Assembly (NCBI RefSeq): GCF_013003915.1
Contig: NZ_JABAIV010000001.1
Location: 1,054,001-1,118,000 of the forward strand
Direction of reading: 5' to 3'
Length of the DNA: 64,000 nt
Source of the DNA: Telluria aromaticivorans
GTDB taxonomy: Bacteria > Pseudomonadota > Gammaproteobacteria > Burkholderiales > Burkholderiaceae_D
Shown here: positions 25,354 to 33,911 of the stretch, piece by piece
Layout of the letters: every line of letters begins with the position of its first letter
Position numbering within the stretch: the first letter of the stretch is position 1
The notes under the pieces: generated by a model
Told to the model about the DNA's origin: nothing
The model's input: the letters and a program-made list of their open reading frames with translations, nothing else
The model's database searches: none
Made by a program: the position numbers and the translations under genes

Positions 25354-25913
25354 AGGCGATCTTCTTCGACCAGGACGGCACCCTGGTGGACGACCTGCCC
25401 TTCAATATCGAACCGCGCCGCATCCGGCTGGTGAGCGGCGCCGGCCCCGCGCTGCGCTTGCTGGCAAGGCTCGACTACCGCTTCTTCGTCGTCACCAACC
25501 AGTCCGGCATTGCGCACGGCTGCTTTGGCGAGGACGCGATGGGACCGGTCGCCGACCGGCTGGCCGACCTGCTGTTCCGCGAAAACCTGACCATGGACGG
25601 CTTTTACTACTGCCCGCATCATCCTCTGGGCACGGTCGGCGGCTACGCCATGGTCTGCGCCTGCCGTAAACCCTCGCCCGGCATGCTGCTGAAAGCGGCG
25701 AACGAGCACGGCATCGACCTGCGCTCGTCGTGGATGGTCGGCGACATCCTGCACGATGTGGAAGCGGGCAACCGGGCGGGATGCCGGACGCTGCTGATCG
25801 ACAATGGCAACGAAACTGAATGGCGGTTGGGGCCACGCCGCGTGCCGACGCGCATGGCGCCGGATCTGTATGCGGCGGCGGTGCTGATTGCCAGCCACGA
25901 AGCGGCACGATGA
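25350..25913 (+). CDS. HAD-IIIA phosphatase, GmhB-like
   Basis: 187 residues. HAD motif I is FFDQDGTLVDD, motif II FVVTNQSGIA, motif III Lys in CRKPSPGML and motif IV MVGDILHDVEAGNRAG. The zinc-binding Cys/His cluster CPHHPLG...CACRKP is diagnostic of the histidinol-phosphatase/heptose-bisphosphatase (GmhB) group. The role could be heptose or other sugar-phosphate dephosphorylation supplying the neighbouring glycosyltransferases; the exact substrate is inference. The usual DxDGT shows Gln between the two Asp. Confidence 0.88.
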   Translation: MKAIFFDQDGTLVDDLPFNIEPRRIRLVSGAGPALRLLARLDYRFFVVTNQSGIAHGCFGEDAMGPVADRLADLLFRENLTMDGFYYCPHHPLGTVGGYAMVCACRKPSPGMLLKAANEHGIDLRSSWMVGDILHDVEAGNRAGCRTLLIDNGNETEWRLGPRRVPTRMAPDLYAAAVLIASHEAAR

Positions 25914-26119
25914 GCGTCGCTTCCCTGGTTGCCTGGGGCAGTCCCGGCACAGCACAGCCCTTGAACCCATGGGGCCGGCTTAGCACTGATAACGCGTGTA
26001 CGCCGAGTACGCACCCCGGCACTCGCGACCTTGATTTGCTCACGGACGAGCGTTGACCATCGCCAACTTGCGGGAAATCCAAGCCTGCGACGATAGCCTG
26101 CTTAACCCAGGAGGTCGAC

Positions 26120-26491
26120 ATGCTTGGAGACGGACAACGAAATTCACTGATCCTGCTTACACTGCTCGCGGGACCCAGCGTATCGGCAACGCCGTACGCC
26201 TACACGCTTAACGGCGACCAGTTCGTGAGCGCGATGAACCGCCCGCAGCGGCTGAGCAGCCTGGACTATATCGAAAGGGAAAAGGCGTACAGCTACCTGG
26301 ATGGCGCGCGCGATCATGCTCAGGGGCGCTAGTGGTGTGATGTGAACCAGCTTAAAACACATGACCTGGCGCAGGAGCTGGCCAACGATATCCGCAAGTT
26401 GCCGGCCAACGCCAGGAAACGGAATGCATCCGTCTTGCTCATCGAACAGCTGCGACGCAAATATCCGTGCGGCGCGGGAGGCCGGCCATGA
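26120..26491 (+). pseudogene. Rap1a/Tai-like immunity protein, interrupted by a stop codon
   Basis: One 124-codon frame broken by an in-frame TAG at 26330-26332. Before it: a signal peptide (SLILLTLLAGPSVSA), NGDQFVSAMN and AYSYLDGARDHAQGR. After it, in the same frame: WCDVNQLKTHDLAQELAN, then LPANARKRNASVLLIEQLRR and KYPC. The order and spacing (xGxxF, YLDGxxD, WC, LxxxxxKYPC) and total length match periplasmic Rap1a/Tai immunity proteins of type VI amidase effectors. A strong AGGAGG site precedes the ATG. Either the gene is dead, the stop is suppressed, or the base is a sequencing error. The effector-immunity role is inferred from family resemblance. Confidence 0.72.
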
Positions 26492-26670
26492 AGCCGACCT
26501 TCTCCTCGCTGTCGAAGCACTATCCCGCAGAGGAGTCTCGCGAGGAGACTGTGGAGCACTGGTTCTGGCCGCTGAGCCAGGAAGTCGATGCTGCTGCAGC
26601 CCTTACGCAGCCTCAAGCATTCCTGCCTGGCTTCATGACGACATCTGCGCGCAGCCTGCATGGCAGGTGA
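26488..26670 (+). CDS. Short ORF coupled to the immunity pseudogene; possible Tae4-type effector remnant
   Basis: 60 codons from an ATG overlapping the TGA of the upstream frame (ATGA). It begins MKPTFSSLSKHYPAEESRE, which resembles the start of Tae4 amidase effectors (MKPxFxxLWxxYP). The rest lacks the catalytic Cys and His motifs, so at most this is a truncated relic. If unrelated, it is a random short frame before tRNA-Pro. Confidence 0.35.
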   Translation: MKPTFSSLSKHYPAEESREETVEHWFWPLSQEVDAAAALTQPQAFLPGFMTTSARSLHGR

Positions 26671-26703
26671 GCGCATGCACTGCCGCCCGCTCATCCGGAC
26701 AAA

Positions 26704-26730
26704 GAAAAGGGCCAGCGCTGTGGCTGGCCC
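26704..26730 (-). terminator. Terminator after tRNA-Pro
   Basis: An 8-bp stem GGGCCAGC/GCTGGCCC (26709-26730) is followed on the minus strand by CCTTTTCTTT, 16 bases beyond the tRNA 3' end. Confidence 0.82.
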
Positions 26731-26746
26731 AAGTCCTTGATTCTGT

Positions 26747-26823
<77 letters not shown>

Positions 26824-26976
26824 ACTAGCCAGGAATTATATCAGAGCTCCTCAGGAATACCCGAATTTTTGTTATGGATTTGCAATGGCTTCTTGCGCTA
26901 GCGCAGGCTTCGCTTGAGGCCATCGCCGCAGCGCCGCCGTCGCGAGCACAGCCGGCGCGCCCACGATCGAAAGCCC

Positions 26977-28863
26977 CTACTTCCAATCCCCGCGCAGGGC
27001 CAGCACCTGCTCCTGCAAATGCTCCGGCGACGCCGCATGCGGCTCCACCGGCTTCCCCACCGCCAGCGACAGCTTCGAGCGGATCCCGCGCGCAAACGAG
27101 CGCTCGAAGATGTTCGATGAGTCGCGCGTGAACACGCTGCCCCACAGGCCGCGCAGCGCCATCGGGATCACCGGCACCTTGCTGCGCTCGACGATCCTGG
27201 CGATGCCGCCGCGGAACTCATTGATTTCGCCGGTGTTGGTCAGCTTCCCCTCCGGGAAAATGCACACCAGTTCCCCTTCATGCAGCGCCTGGGCGATGTC
27301 GATGAAGGCGCGCTCCATCAGGAAAGGATCTTCCTTGGCCGCGGCGATCGGGATCGCCTTGGCGGCGCGGAAAATCCAGCCGAGGAAAGGCGTCTTGAAA
27401 ATGCGGTGGTCCATCACGAAGCGGATCGGGCGCGGGCTGGCGGCGCCGATCACCAGCGCATCGACATAGGACACGTGGTTGCAGACCAGTACCGCGGCGC
27501 CCTGCTCCGGGATGCGGTGGGCATCGACGGTGCGCACGCGGTAGCCGGTATGGATCAGCATCCAGGCCAGGAAGCGCATCAGGAATTCCGGCACCAGCGA
27601 GAAGATGTAGACGGCCACGCAGGCATTGAGCAGCGCGGTGACCAGGAACATTTCGGGAATCGTGAAGCCCTGCCCCAGCAGCAGGATCGCCACGCCGGCT
27701 GCCGCGACCATGAAGATCGCATTCAGGATATTCATGCCCGCAATGGTGCGCGAGACGTGTTTCGGGTCGCAGCGGGTCTGGATCAGGGCAAACAGCGGCA
27801 CGATGAAGAAGCCGCCGAATACGCCGATCAGCACCAGGTCGGCCAGGATGCGCCACATGCCCGGCAAGGCAACCAATGCAAAAGCGTCGACGGTGGCGGT
27901 ATTGCTGTAACCCATGCTGGCGAAATACAGGTCGATGCCGAATACCGACAGTCCGATCGACCCGAAGGGCACCAGCCCGATCTCGACCTTGTGGCCCGAC
28001 AGCTTTTCGCACAACAGCGAGCCGGCGCCGATGCCGAGCGAGAACACGGTCAGCAGCAGCACGAACACGCTATGGTCGCCGTGCAGGTAATCCTTGGCAT
28101 ACACCGGGAATTGCGACAGCAGCAGTGCGCCGTAGAACCAGAACCAGGAATTGCCCAGCATCGACAGGAAGACGGTACGGTTCTGGCTCGAGAACTTCAG
28201 GTTGCGCACCGATTCCGCGAACGGGTTGCGGCTGATTTTCAGTTCCGGCGCCGGGGCCGGCGACGGCGGGATGCGCCAGCTGGCCAGCAGGCCCAGCACG
28301 GCGCAGAAGACCGTGCCCCCGGCAACCAGTTCGATGCCCCAGGGTTTGTAGGCGACGAGCAAGGCGCCGGCGACTTCGCCCAGCAAGATGCCGACAAAAG
28401 TCCCCATTTCGATGACGCCGTTGCCGCCCACCAGTTCCTCGGGTTTCAACTGCTGCGGCAGGTAGGCGTATTTCACCGGGCCGAACAGGGTCGAATGCAG
28501 GCCCATGCCCACCACTGCGGCGATCAGGAGCCACAGGGTGTGGGTCATCCAGCCAATGCCGGCGATGAGCATGATCACGATTTCGAGCAACTTGACGAAC
28601 CTTGCCAGGCGCGCTTTGTCGAACTTGTCGGCAACCTGCCCGGCCGTCGCCGAGAACAGCACGAAAGGCAGGATGAACAGGCCGGGGATCAGGTTGTTCA
28701 GCAGCGAGGGGCTGACGGTCGTCCAGCTCAGTGCGTCATAGGTCAGCACCACCAACAGCGCGGTCTTGAACAAATTGTCGTTGAAGGCGCCGAGGAACTG
28801 GGTCCAGAAGAAGGGGCCGAAACGGCGCTGTGTCAGCAGGGAAAACTGGCTTGGTTGGCTCAT
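26977..28863 (-). CDS. MFS transporter fused to PlsC-type acyltransferase
   Basis: 628 residues. Residues 1-430 form a 12-helix MFS transporter like LplT (FGPFFWTQFLGAFNDNLFK; FSATAGQVADKFDK). Residues 440-628 are a 1-acylglycerol-3-phosphate acyltransferase domain with NHVSYVD (catalytic His463 and Asp468) and FPEGKLT (536-542). E. coli splits these roles between LplT and Aas, which flip and re-acylate lysophospholipids. The fusion lacks the acyl-ACP synthetase domain found in some larger homologues. Role: inner-membrane phospholipid repair. Confidence 0.93.
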   Translation of the reverse strand: MSQPSQFSLLTQRRFGPFFWTQFLGAFNDNLFKTALLVVLTYDALSWTTVSPSLLNNLIPGLFILPFVLFSATAGQVADKFDKARLARFVKLLEIVIMLIAGIGWMTHTLWLLIAAVVGMGLHSTLFGPVKYAYLPQQLKPEELVGGNGVIEMGTFVGILLGEVAGALLVAYKPWGIELVAGGTVFCAVLGLLASWRIPPSPAPAPELKISRNPFAESVRNLKFSSQNRTVFLSMLGNSWFWFYGALLLSQFPVYAKDYLHGDHSVFVLLLTVFSLGIGAGSLLCEKLSGHKVEIGLVPFGSIGLSVFGIDLYFASMGYSNTATVDAFALVALPGMWRILADLVLIGVFGGFFIVPLFALIQTRCDPKHVSRTIAGMNILNAIFMVAAAGVAILLLGQGFTIPEMFLVTALLNACVAVYIFSLVPEFLMRFLAWMLIHTGYRVRTVDAHRIPEQGAAVLVCNHVSYVDALVIGAASPRPIRFVMDHRIFKTPFLGWIFRAAKAIPIAAAKEDPFLMERAFIDIAQALHEGELVCIFPEGKLTNTGEINEFRGGIARIVERSKVPVIPMALRGLWGSVFTRDSSNIFERSFARGIRSKLSLAVGKPVEPHAASPEHLQEQVLALRGDWK

Positions 28864-29348
28864 GCGGTCTGGTCGTCAAGAAAGGAAATACGGAATTTAC
28901 AGGAAGCTGGCAGATTACAGGAGAGCCACGGAGCAGTGTTGCCTTCCCTCATCAGTGGGTCATCGATACCGAATAGAAAGACGCGGATGGCGATACTCGG
29001 TAAATAAAAAGCATAGACCGCCGCGCGCGACAAGCGATGTCCGGCTTGAAACCGAGGTATTGTTATCTCGATTGAAACCCCTCAAACCAGCCTGCATACG
29101 CCTGAATTGTGCAGCGCAGCGCGGGTAGAATCCGCGGATGACTTCTTCCGACTTCCTTCTCCGGTATGCCAGCGTGACCACCGCGCTGTTCGAGCACATC
29201 GAACACGACATGCTGGCACTTGCCTCTGCCTTCATCGACGATGATGAGCCTTCTTCAATGCCTTTCCAGGGCGCCTTGTGGCCGTACGGCCCGCTGTCGA
29301 TGAACATCCCGCTCACCTGAGCCAGCGGGCCCCATAGGCCAGGCTCGC
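28864..29348. other. Mostly empty intergenic stretch
   Basis: 485 bases with no recognised gene. It contains a 60-codon open frame at 29138-29320 (MTSSDFLLRYASVTTAL...) preceded by TAGAATCC, a -10-like hexamer, but no ribosome site. Its acidic, partly hydrophobic product matches nothing I know, so I leave it as a doubtful small gene. Confidence 0.4.
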
Positions 29349-29396
29349 AAAAAAAATGATTCAGATTAGCGGCACATGCCGCCAAATCCGAATCAT
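29349..29396 (-). terminator. Terminator after homoserine dehydrogenase
   Basis: A long hairpin (ATGATTC..GGCGGCATGTGCCGCT..GAATCAT, 29356-29396) with mismatched middle is followed by TTTTTTT on the minus strand. It ends the alaA-hom transcript 27 bases after the hom stop, so thrC is not cotranscribed here. Confidence 0.88.
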
Positions 29397-29423
29397 GTTC
29401 GCCCATCGAACCGTGCGCGCCGG

Positions 29424-30743
29424 TCAGGCCAGGGTTTCCAGGCGGATGCGCGTCACCTTGCCGATCACGGCCGGCAGCGCTTCGATCTTGGCAATCGCCG
29501 CATCGATGTTCTTCTCGCGCGTCTGGTGGGTCAGCATGATGATGTCGAGGTTGACCTGGTTGCCCGGCTCCTTCTGCAGCACGGCGTCGATCGAGATGCC
29601 GCCATCAGCCAAAATACGGGTCAGGTCGGCCATCACGCCGAGCTGGTCTTTCACATACACGCGCAGGTAATAGCTGGTGGTGATCTCGGCCATCGGCATG
29701 ATGGCGACGTCGGTCATTTCGTTTGGCTGGAAGGCCAGGTGCGGCACGCGGCAATACGGGTCCACGGTCGCCAGGCGGGTGACGTCGACCAGGTCCGCGA
29801 TCACCGCCGAAGCGGTCGGCTCCGAGCCGGCGCCCTTGCCGTAGTAGAGCGAAGCGCCCACCGCATCGGCCTGCACCAGCACCGCGTTCATCGCGCCCTC
29901 CACGTTGGCGATCAGGCGCGCGGCCGGGATCAGGGTCGGGTGCACGCGCAGTTCGATGCCCTCGCCTGCTTCGGTACGGGTGCGGCGGGTGATGCCCAGC
30001 AGCTTGATGCGGTAGCCCAGTTGCTCGGCGTAGCGGATATCCACGGCCTGCAGCTGGCTGATGCCTTCGATATACGCCTTGTCGAACTGCACCGGAATGC
30101 CGAAGGCGATCGCCGACATGATGGTGAGTTTATGGGCGGCGTCCACGCCCTCGATGTCGAAAGTCGGGTCGGCTTCGGCATAGCCCAGCTCCTGTGCCTG
30201 CTTGAGCACGGTGGCGAAGTCCAGGCCCTTCTCGCGCATTTCCGACAGGATGAAGTTGGTGGTGCCGTTGATGATGCCGGCCACCGATTCGATGCGGTTC
30301 GCGGTCAGGCCTTCGCGCAGCGCCTTGATGATCGGCACGCCCCCGGCGACGGCCGCCTCGAAGGCCACCATCACGCCCTTGTCCTGGGCGGCAGCGAAGA
30401 TCTCGTTGCCGTGCAGCGCCAGCAGCGCTTTATTCGCGGTGACCACGTGCTTGCCGTTGGCAATGGCTTTCAAAACCAGTTCACGTGGCAGCTCGACACC
30501 GCCGATCAGCTCGACGACGATGTCGATGTCCGGGCTGTCGACGATCGCAAAGGGATCGGACACGACTTCCACCCCGTTGCCGGTCAGCGCACGGGCACGC
30601 TCGGTATCGCGCGCCGCCACCATGGTGATTTCGATGCCGCGGCCGGCGCGGCGGCGGATGTCTTCCTGGTTGCGCTGCAGGACGTTGAAGGTGCCGGCAC
30701 CGACGGTGCCGATGCCCAGGAGGCCAACTCGGATGGGTTTCAT
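29424..30743 (-). CDS. hom: Homoserine dehydrogenase
   Basis: 439 residues. NAD(P)-binding Rossmann site GLLGIGTVGAG (8-18), the catalytic-domain GTTNFIL and the AEADPTFDIEGVDAAHKL region typical of homoserine dehydrogenase, and a C-terminal ACT domain (about 350-430) for threonine feedback. It reduces aspartate semialdehyde to homoserine on the way to threonine and methionine. It lies 23 bases downstream of alaA. In many Burkholderiales hom is followed by thrC; here a terminator follows instead. Confidence 0.97.
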   Translation of the reverse strand: MKPIRVGLLGIGTVGAGTFNVLQRNQEDIRRRAGRGIEITMVAARDTERARALTGNGVEVVSDPFAIVDSPDIDIVVELIGGVELPRELVLKAIANGKHVVTANKALLALHGNEIFAAAQDKGVMVAFEAAVAGGVPIIKALREGLTANRIESVAGIINGTTNFILSEMREKGLDFATVLKQAQELGYAEADPTFDIEGVDAAHKLTIMSAIAFGIPVQFDKAYIEGISQLQAVDIRYAEQLGYRIKLLGITRRTRTEAGEGIELRVHPTLIPAARLIANVEGAMNAVLVQADAVGASLYYGKGAGSEPTASAVIADLVDVTRLATVDPYCRVPHLAFQPNEMTDVAIMPMAEITTSYYLRVYVKDQLGVMADLTRILADGGISIDAVLQKEPGNQVNLDIIMLTHQTREKNIDAAIAKIEALPAVIGKVTRIRLETLA

Positions 30744-30766
30744 GATTGTGGTTCTTCTAAAGATGT

Positions 30767-31993
30767 CTAACGCGCATGGCGCCGTCGGTAGCCGTCGAGG
30801 AAGCGCGCAATGCGTCCGCAGGCATCCGTCAGGTCGTCGGAATTGGGCAGGAACACCAGCCGGAAGTGATCCGGGGCGATCCAGTTAAAGCCGGTGCCTT
30901 GCACCAGCAGCACTTTTTCCTCTGACAGCAGTTCGCAGATGAACTGCTGGTCGTCCGCGATCGGGTACATCTTCGGATCGAGGCGCGGGAACATGTACAG
31001 CGCCGCTTTTGGCTTGACGCAGGACACCCCCGGAATATCGGTAAGCAGTTTATGGGCGAGGTCGCGCTGCTTCAGCAGGCGCCCGCCTGGCCCGACCAGG
31101 TCGGCGATGCTCTGGTAGCCGCCGAGCGCGGTCTGGATCGCGTACTGGCCCGGCGCATTGGCGCACAGGCGCATCGAGGCCAGCATGTTCAGGCCCTCGA
31201 TATAGTCTTTCGCGTGGCGTTTCTCGCCCGAGACCACCATCCAGCCGGCACGGTAGCCGCAGGAACGGTAGTTCTTCGACAGGCCGTTCAGGGTGAGGAA
31301 CAGCACGTCGTCGGCCAGCGAGGCCATCGACACGTGCTCTTCGCCGTCGTACAGGGTCTTGTCGTAGATTTCGTCGGCGTAGATGATCAGCTGGTGCTGG
31401 CGCGCCAGCTCGATGATCTCGAGCAGGATTTCGCGCGGATACAGGGCGCCGGTCGGGTTGTTCGGGTTGATGACCACGATCGCGCGCGTGTTCGGCGTGA
31501 TCTTGCGGCGCATGTCCTCGATGTCCGGCAGCCAGCCGGCGCCTTCGTCGCAGATGTAATGCTTCGGGGCACCGCCGGCCAGGCTGACGGCCGCGGTCCA
31601 GAGGGGGTAGTCGGGCGCCGGCACCAGCACTTCGTCGCCGGTATTGAGCAGGCCCTGCATCGCCATGACGATCAGTTCCGACGCGCCATTGCCAAGGTAG
31701 ATGTCGTCGATGCCGACGCCCAGGATATTCTTGCCCTGGGTGTAGTGCATGACGGCCTTGCGCGGCGCGAACATGCCCTTCGAATCGGTATAGCCGGCCG
31801 CGCCGTGCATGTTGCGGATCATGTCGTGCACGATCTCGTCGGGCGGGTCGAAGCCGAACACGGCGAGGTTGCCGATGTTCAGCTTGATGATCTTCTGGCC
31901 GTCGTCTTCCATTGCCCGGGCCTGCTCCAGGGCCGGACCGCGGATTTCGTAACAGACGTCGTCCAGCTTGTTCGATTTCAGAATCGGTCGCAA
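30767..31993 (-). CDS. alaA: Alanine-synthesising aminotransferase
   Basis: 408-residue fold-type I PLP aminotransferase. PLP-binding Lys in LNGLSKNYRSCGYRAGW, the NPNNPTG loop that binds the carboxylate, and YADEIYD. The N-terminal LKSNKLDDVCYEIRGPALEQA is characteristic of AlaA, which makes alanine from pyruvate and glutamate. Its position directly upstream of hom is the conserved betaproteobacterial arrangement. It is transcribed divergently from the Mth938 gene. Confidence 0.95.
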   Translation of the reverse strand: MRPILKSNKLDDVCYEIRGPALEQARAMEDDGQKIIKLNIGNLAVFGFDPPDEIVHDMIRNMHGAAGYTDSKGMFAPRKAVMHYTQGKNILGVGIDDIYLGNGASELIVMAMQGLLNTGDEVLVPAPDYPLWTAAVSLAGGAPKHYICDEGAGWLPDIEDMRRKITPNTRAIVVINPNNPTGALYPREILLEIIELARQHQLIIYADEIYDKTLYDGEEHVSMASLADDVLFLTLNGLSKNYRSCGYRAGWMVVSGEKRHAKDYIEGLNMLASMRLCANAPGQYAIQTALGGYQSIADLVGPGGRLLKQRDLAHKLLTDIPGVSCVKPKAALYMFPRLDPKMYPIADDQQFICELLSEEKVLLVQGTGFNWIAPDHFRLVFLPNSDDLTDACGRIARFLDGYRRRHAR

Positions 31994-32168
31994 AATATCC
32001 CCTGGCTCATCGTCTATTGTGCCCTGCTTTGTTGCAGTGCGAAAAATACCATTCTGCCGAAAGCGCAGGATTTAAGCAACCTCGCCTCTCCGGGTACAAT
32101 GGACGCCGGTTGCGCACCCTCCGGTCCGCCCATTTCGCCACCGCATCTACCTATCCGCTCGCGACACG

Positions 32169-32555
32169 ATGAAGCTCCATTCCGACAACACCCAGCAATA
32201 CCAGACCGTCACCGGCTACGACGCCGGCGGGGTCGAAATCAACGCCCAGCGCTTCGACTTCAGCTTGATCGTCATGCCCGAAGTCCCGCCTCGCCCCTGG
32301 GAAGTGGCCCGCTTCGAAGACCTGGCCGCCACCCACTTCGAGCAGATTGGCGCGGACAACCCGGACGTCGTCGTGCTCGGCACCGGCGAGCGCCAGCGTT
32401 TCGTGCACCCGCGCCTGACCACCAGCCTGTCCGATAAACGCATCGGGGTCGAGTGCATGGACAGCCACGCGGCCTGCCGCACCTACAACATCCTGATGGG
32501 TGAAGGCCGCAAGGTCACGCTGGCCCTGATCATCGACGGCGCCCATCGCGCCTGA
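32169..32555 (+). CDS. Mth938-like domain protein (NDUFAF3 family)
   Basis: 128 residues with the DUF498/Mth938 fold: RFDFSLIVMPE, ADNPDVVVLGTGERQRF, IGVECMDSHAACRTYNILMGEGRKVTLALI. The eukaryotic relative NDUFAF3 assists complex I assembly; the bacterial function is undefined. It stands 62 bases upstream of the small transporter and may be cotranscribed with it. Confidence 0.9.
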   Translation: MKLHSDNTQQYQTVTGYDAGGVEINAQRFDFSLIVMPEVPPRPWEVARFEDLAATHFEQIGADNPDVVVLGTGERQRFVHPRLTTSLSDKRIGVECMDSHAACRTYNILMGEGRKVTLALIIDGAHRA

Positions 32556-32617
32556 GGCTGCATGGCCGGGCCTTCCGCAGCACGGCGCCCGGCCTCGCCC
32601 ACACCCACCACAAGAAC

Positions 32618-32992
32618 ATGAATTCATCGGCCTTTGCCTTCATCATCAGCGGCGTCATCCTGAACGCCCTGGCCCAGCTGCTGCTCAAGGCCGGCACCAA
32701 TGCCCTCGGCGGCGCCATCCACCTGACCCGCGACAACTGGTTCATCACAGGCCTGAAGGTCGCCACCCAGTGGCCGATCGTGCTAGGCCTGCTGTGCTAC
32801 GGCATTTCGCTGGTGGTCTGGATCCTCGGTTTGTCGCGTACCGACGTCACGGTGGCCTACCCGATGCTCTCGCTCGGCTACGTGATCGGGGCGCTCGGCG
32901 CCTGGATGTTCCTGGGCGAAGCGATCTCGCCGCAGCGCATGCTGGCCATCGGCGTGATCATGCTGGGCGTGGTGCTGCTGGCACGTAGTTGA
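32618..32992 (+). CDS. Small EamA/SMR-type membrane transporter
   Basis: 124 residues, four transmembrane helices: AFIISGVILNALAQLLLKAG, PIVLGLLCYGISLVVWILGL, VAYPMLSLGYVIGALGAWMFLGE and MLAIGVIMLGVVLLA. The motif LSRTDVTVAYPMLSLGYV is shared with ArnF-like flippase subunits and small multidrug-resistance proteins. Small EamA proteins like this can flip lipid-linked sugars; no glycan operon is adjacent, so the substrate is unknown. Confidence 0.88.
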   Translation: MNSSAFAFIISGVILNALAQLLLKAGTNALGGAIHLTRDNWFITGLKVATQWPIVLGLLCYGISLVVWILGLSRTDVTVAYPMLSLGYVIGALGAWMFLGEAISPQRMLAIGVIMLGVVLLARS

Positions 32993-33034
32993 AAAAACTG
33001 AAATAAATTCCAGTTCGCATCTTGAATATATGAA

Positions 33035-33056
33035 AACCCGCCTCATCTCGCGGGTT
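33035..33056 (+). terminator. Weak hairpin after the small transporter
   Basis: A 7-bp stem AACCCGC/GCGGGTT with an 8-base loop, 43 bases past the stop. There is no T run on the plus strand, so efficiency is doubtful. Confidence 0.4.
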
Positions 33057-33206
33057 ATCACCCTGGCATACAGCACTAGCTTCAAGACGCGGCGCCGATT
33101 ATCATGGCGGTATCCGCTTCCTGCCGCGCTGCTCGTTGCGCTTTTGCCGGCGCCATTGCCGCGCCAGGGACCCGGCGGCTTGCCGCCATGACACCAGGAG
33201 ACCCCC

Positions 33207-33677
33207 GTGGTTGAGAGCTTAACCGCTGCCCCCGTCGAGAATTTTTCCGCCTCCATGACCAGCGGCCTCACTTTCGAGCTCGCCGGCCGTCCGGCGAAGC
33301 ACACCGTGCTGTACTTTTACCCAAAAGACAACACGCCGGGCTGCACCACCGAGAGCATCGCCTTCCGCGAAGCCTATCCGGAATTCCAGGCGCTGCAGGC
33401 CGAGATCTACGGCATCAGCCGCGACTCCATGCGCTCGCACGAAAGCTTCAAGGGCAAGCTCGGCCTGCCCTTCGAACTGATTTCCGACCCGGACGAAGCG
33501 GTCTGCCAGCAGTTCGGCGTCATGAAGATGAAAAATATGTATGGGAAACAGGTGCGGGGAGTTGAGCGCAGTACGTTTATCATTGACGCTCACGGCCGAT
33601 TGGTGAAAGAATGGCGTGGCGTGAAAGTCAACGACCACGTGACCGAAGTGCTGGAATTTTTGAAGAGCCAGCCCTGA
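33207..33677 (+). CDS. bcp: Peroxiredoxin, BCP/PrxQ type
   Basis: 156-residue thiol peroxidase. The peroxidatic Cys46 lies in DNTPGCTTES. The usual resolving Cys five residues later is absent, but Cys100 in SDPDEAVCQQFGV sits where alpha3-type PrxQ proteins place theirs, so a Cys46-Cys100 disulfide is likely (inference from family). It reduces H2O2 and organic peroxides using thioredoxin. The start is GTG 33207 with GGAGA upstream. Confidence 0.93.
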   Translation: MVESLTAAPVENFSASMTSGLTFELAGRPAKHTVLYFYPKDNTPGCTTESIAFREAYPEFQALQAEIYGISRDSMRSHESFKGKLGLPFELISDPDEAVCQQFGVMKMKNMYGKQVRGVERSTFIIDAHGRLVKEWRGVKVNDHVTEVLEFLKSQP

Positions 33678-33911
33678 AAACGGATGGCTCCAGTTATTAA
33701 CTTTGCTGGATACCTGCCTCCTATTTTGAGTCAACCGCAATTCATCCGAACTACTCGTCCGCATCGTTCCCATTCGGCTGCCTGCCGGACCGGCATCCTC
33801 CGGCTGCACCCTGTACCTCAGCAACACCCCCTAGAGCATCGATCCCGTTCAGCGGCGCGCCCTGTGCTGCGCCCGTACGGCTTTCCAGACTTTTTTTAGA
33901 TTGAGAACCTG

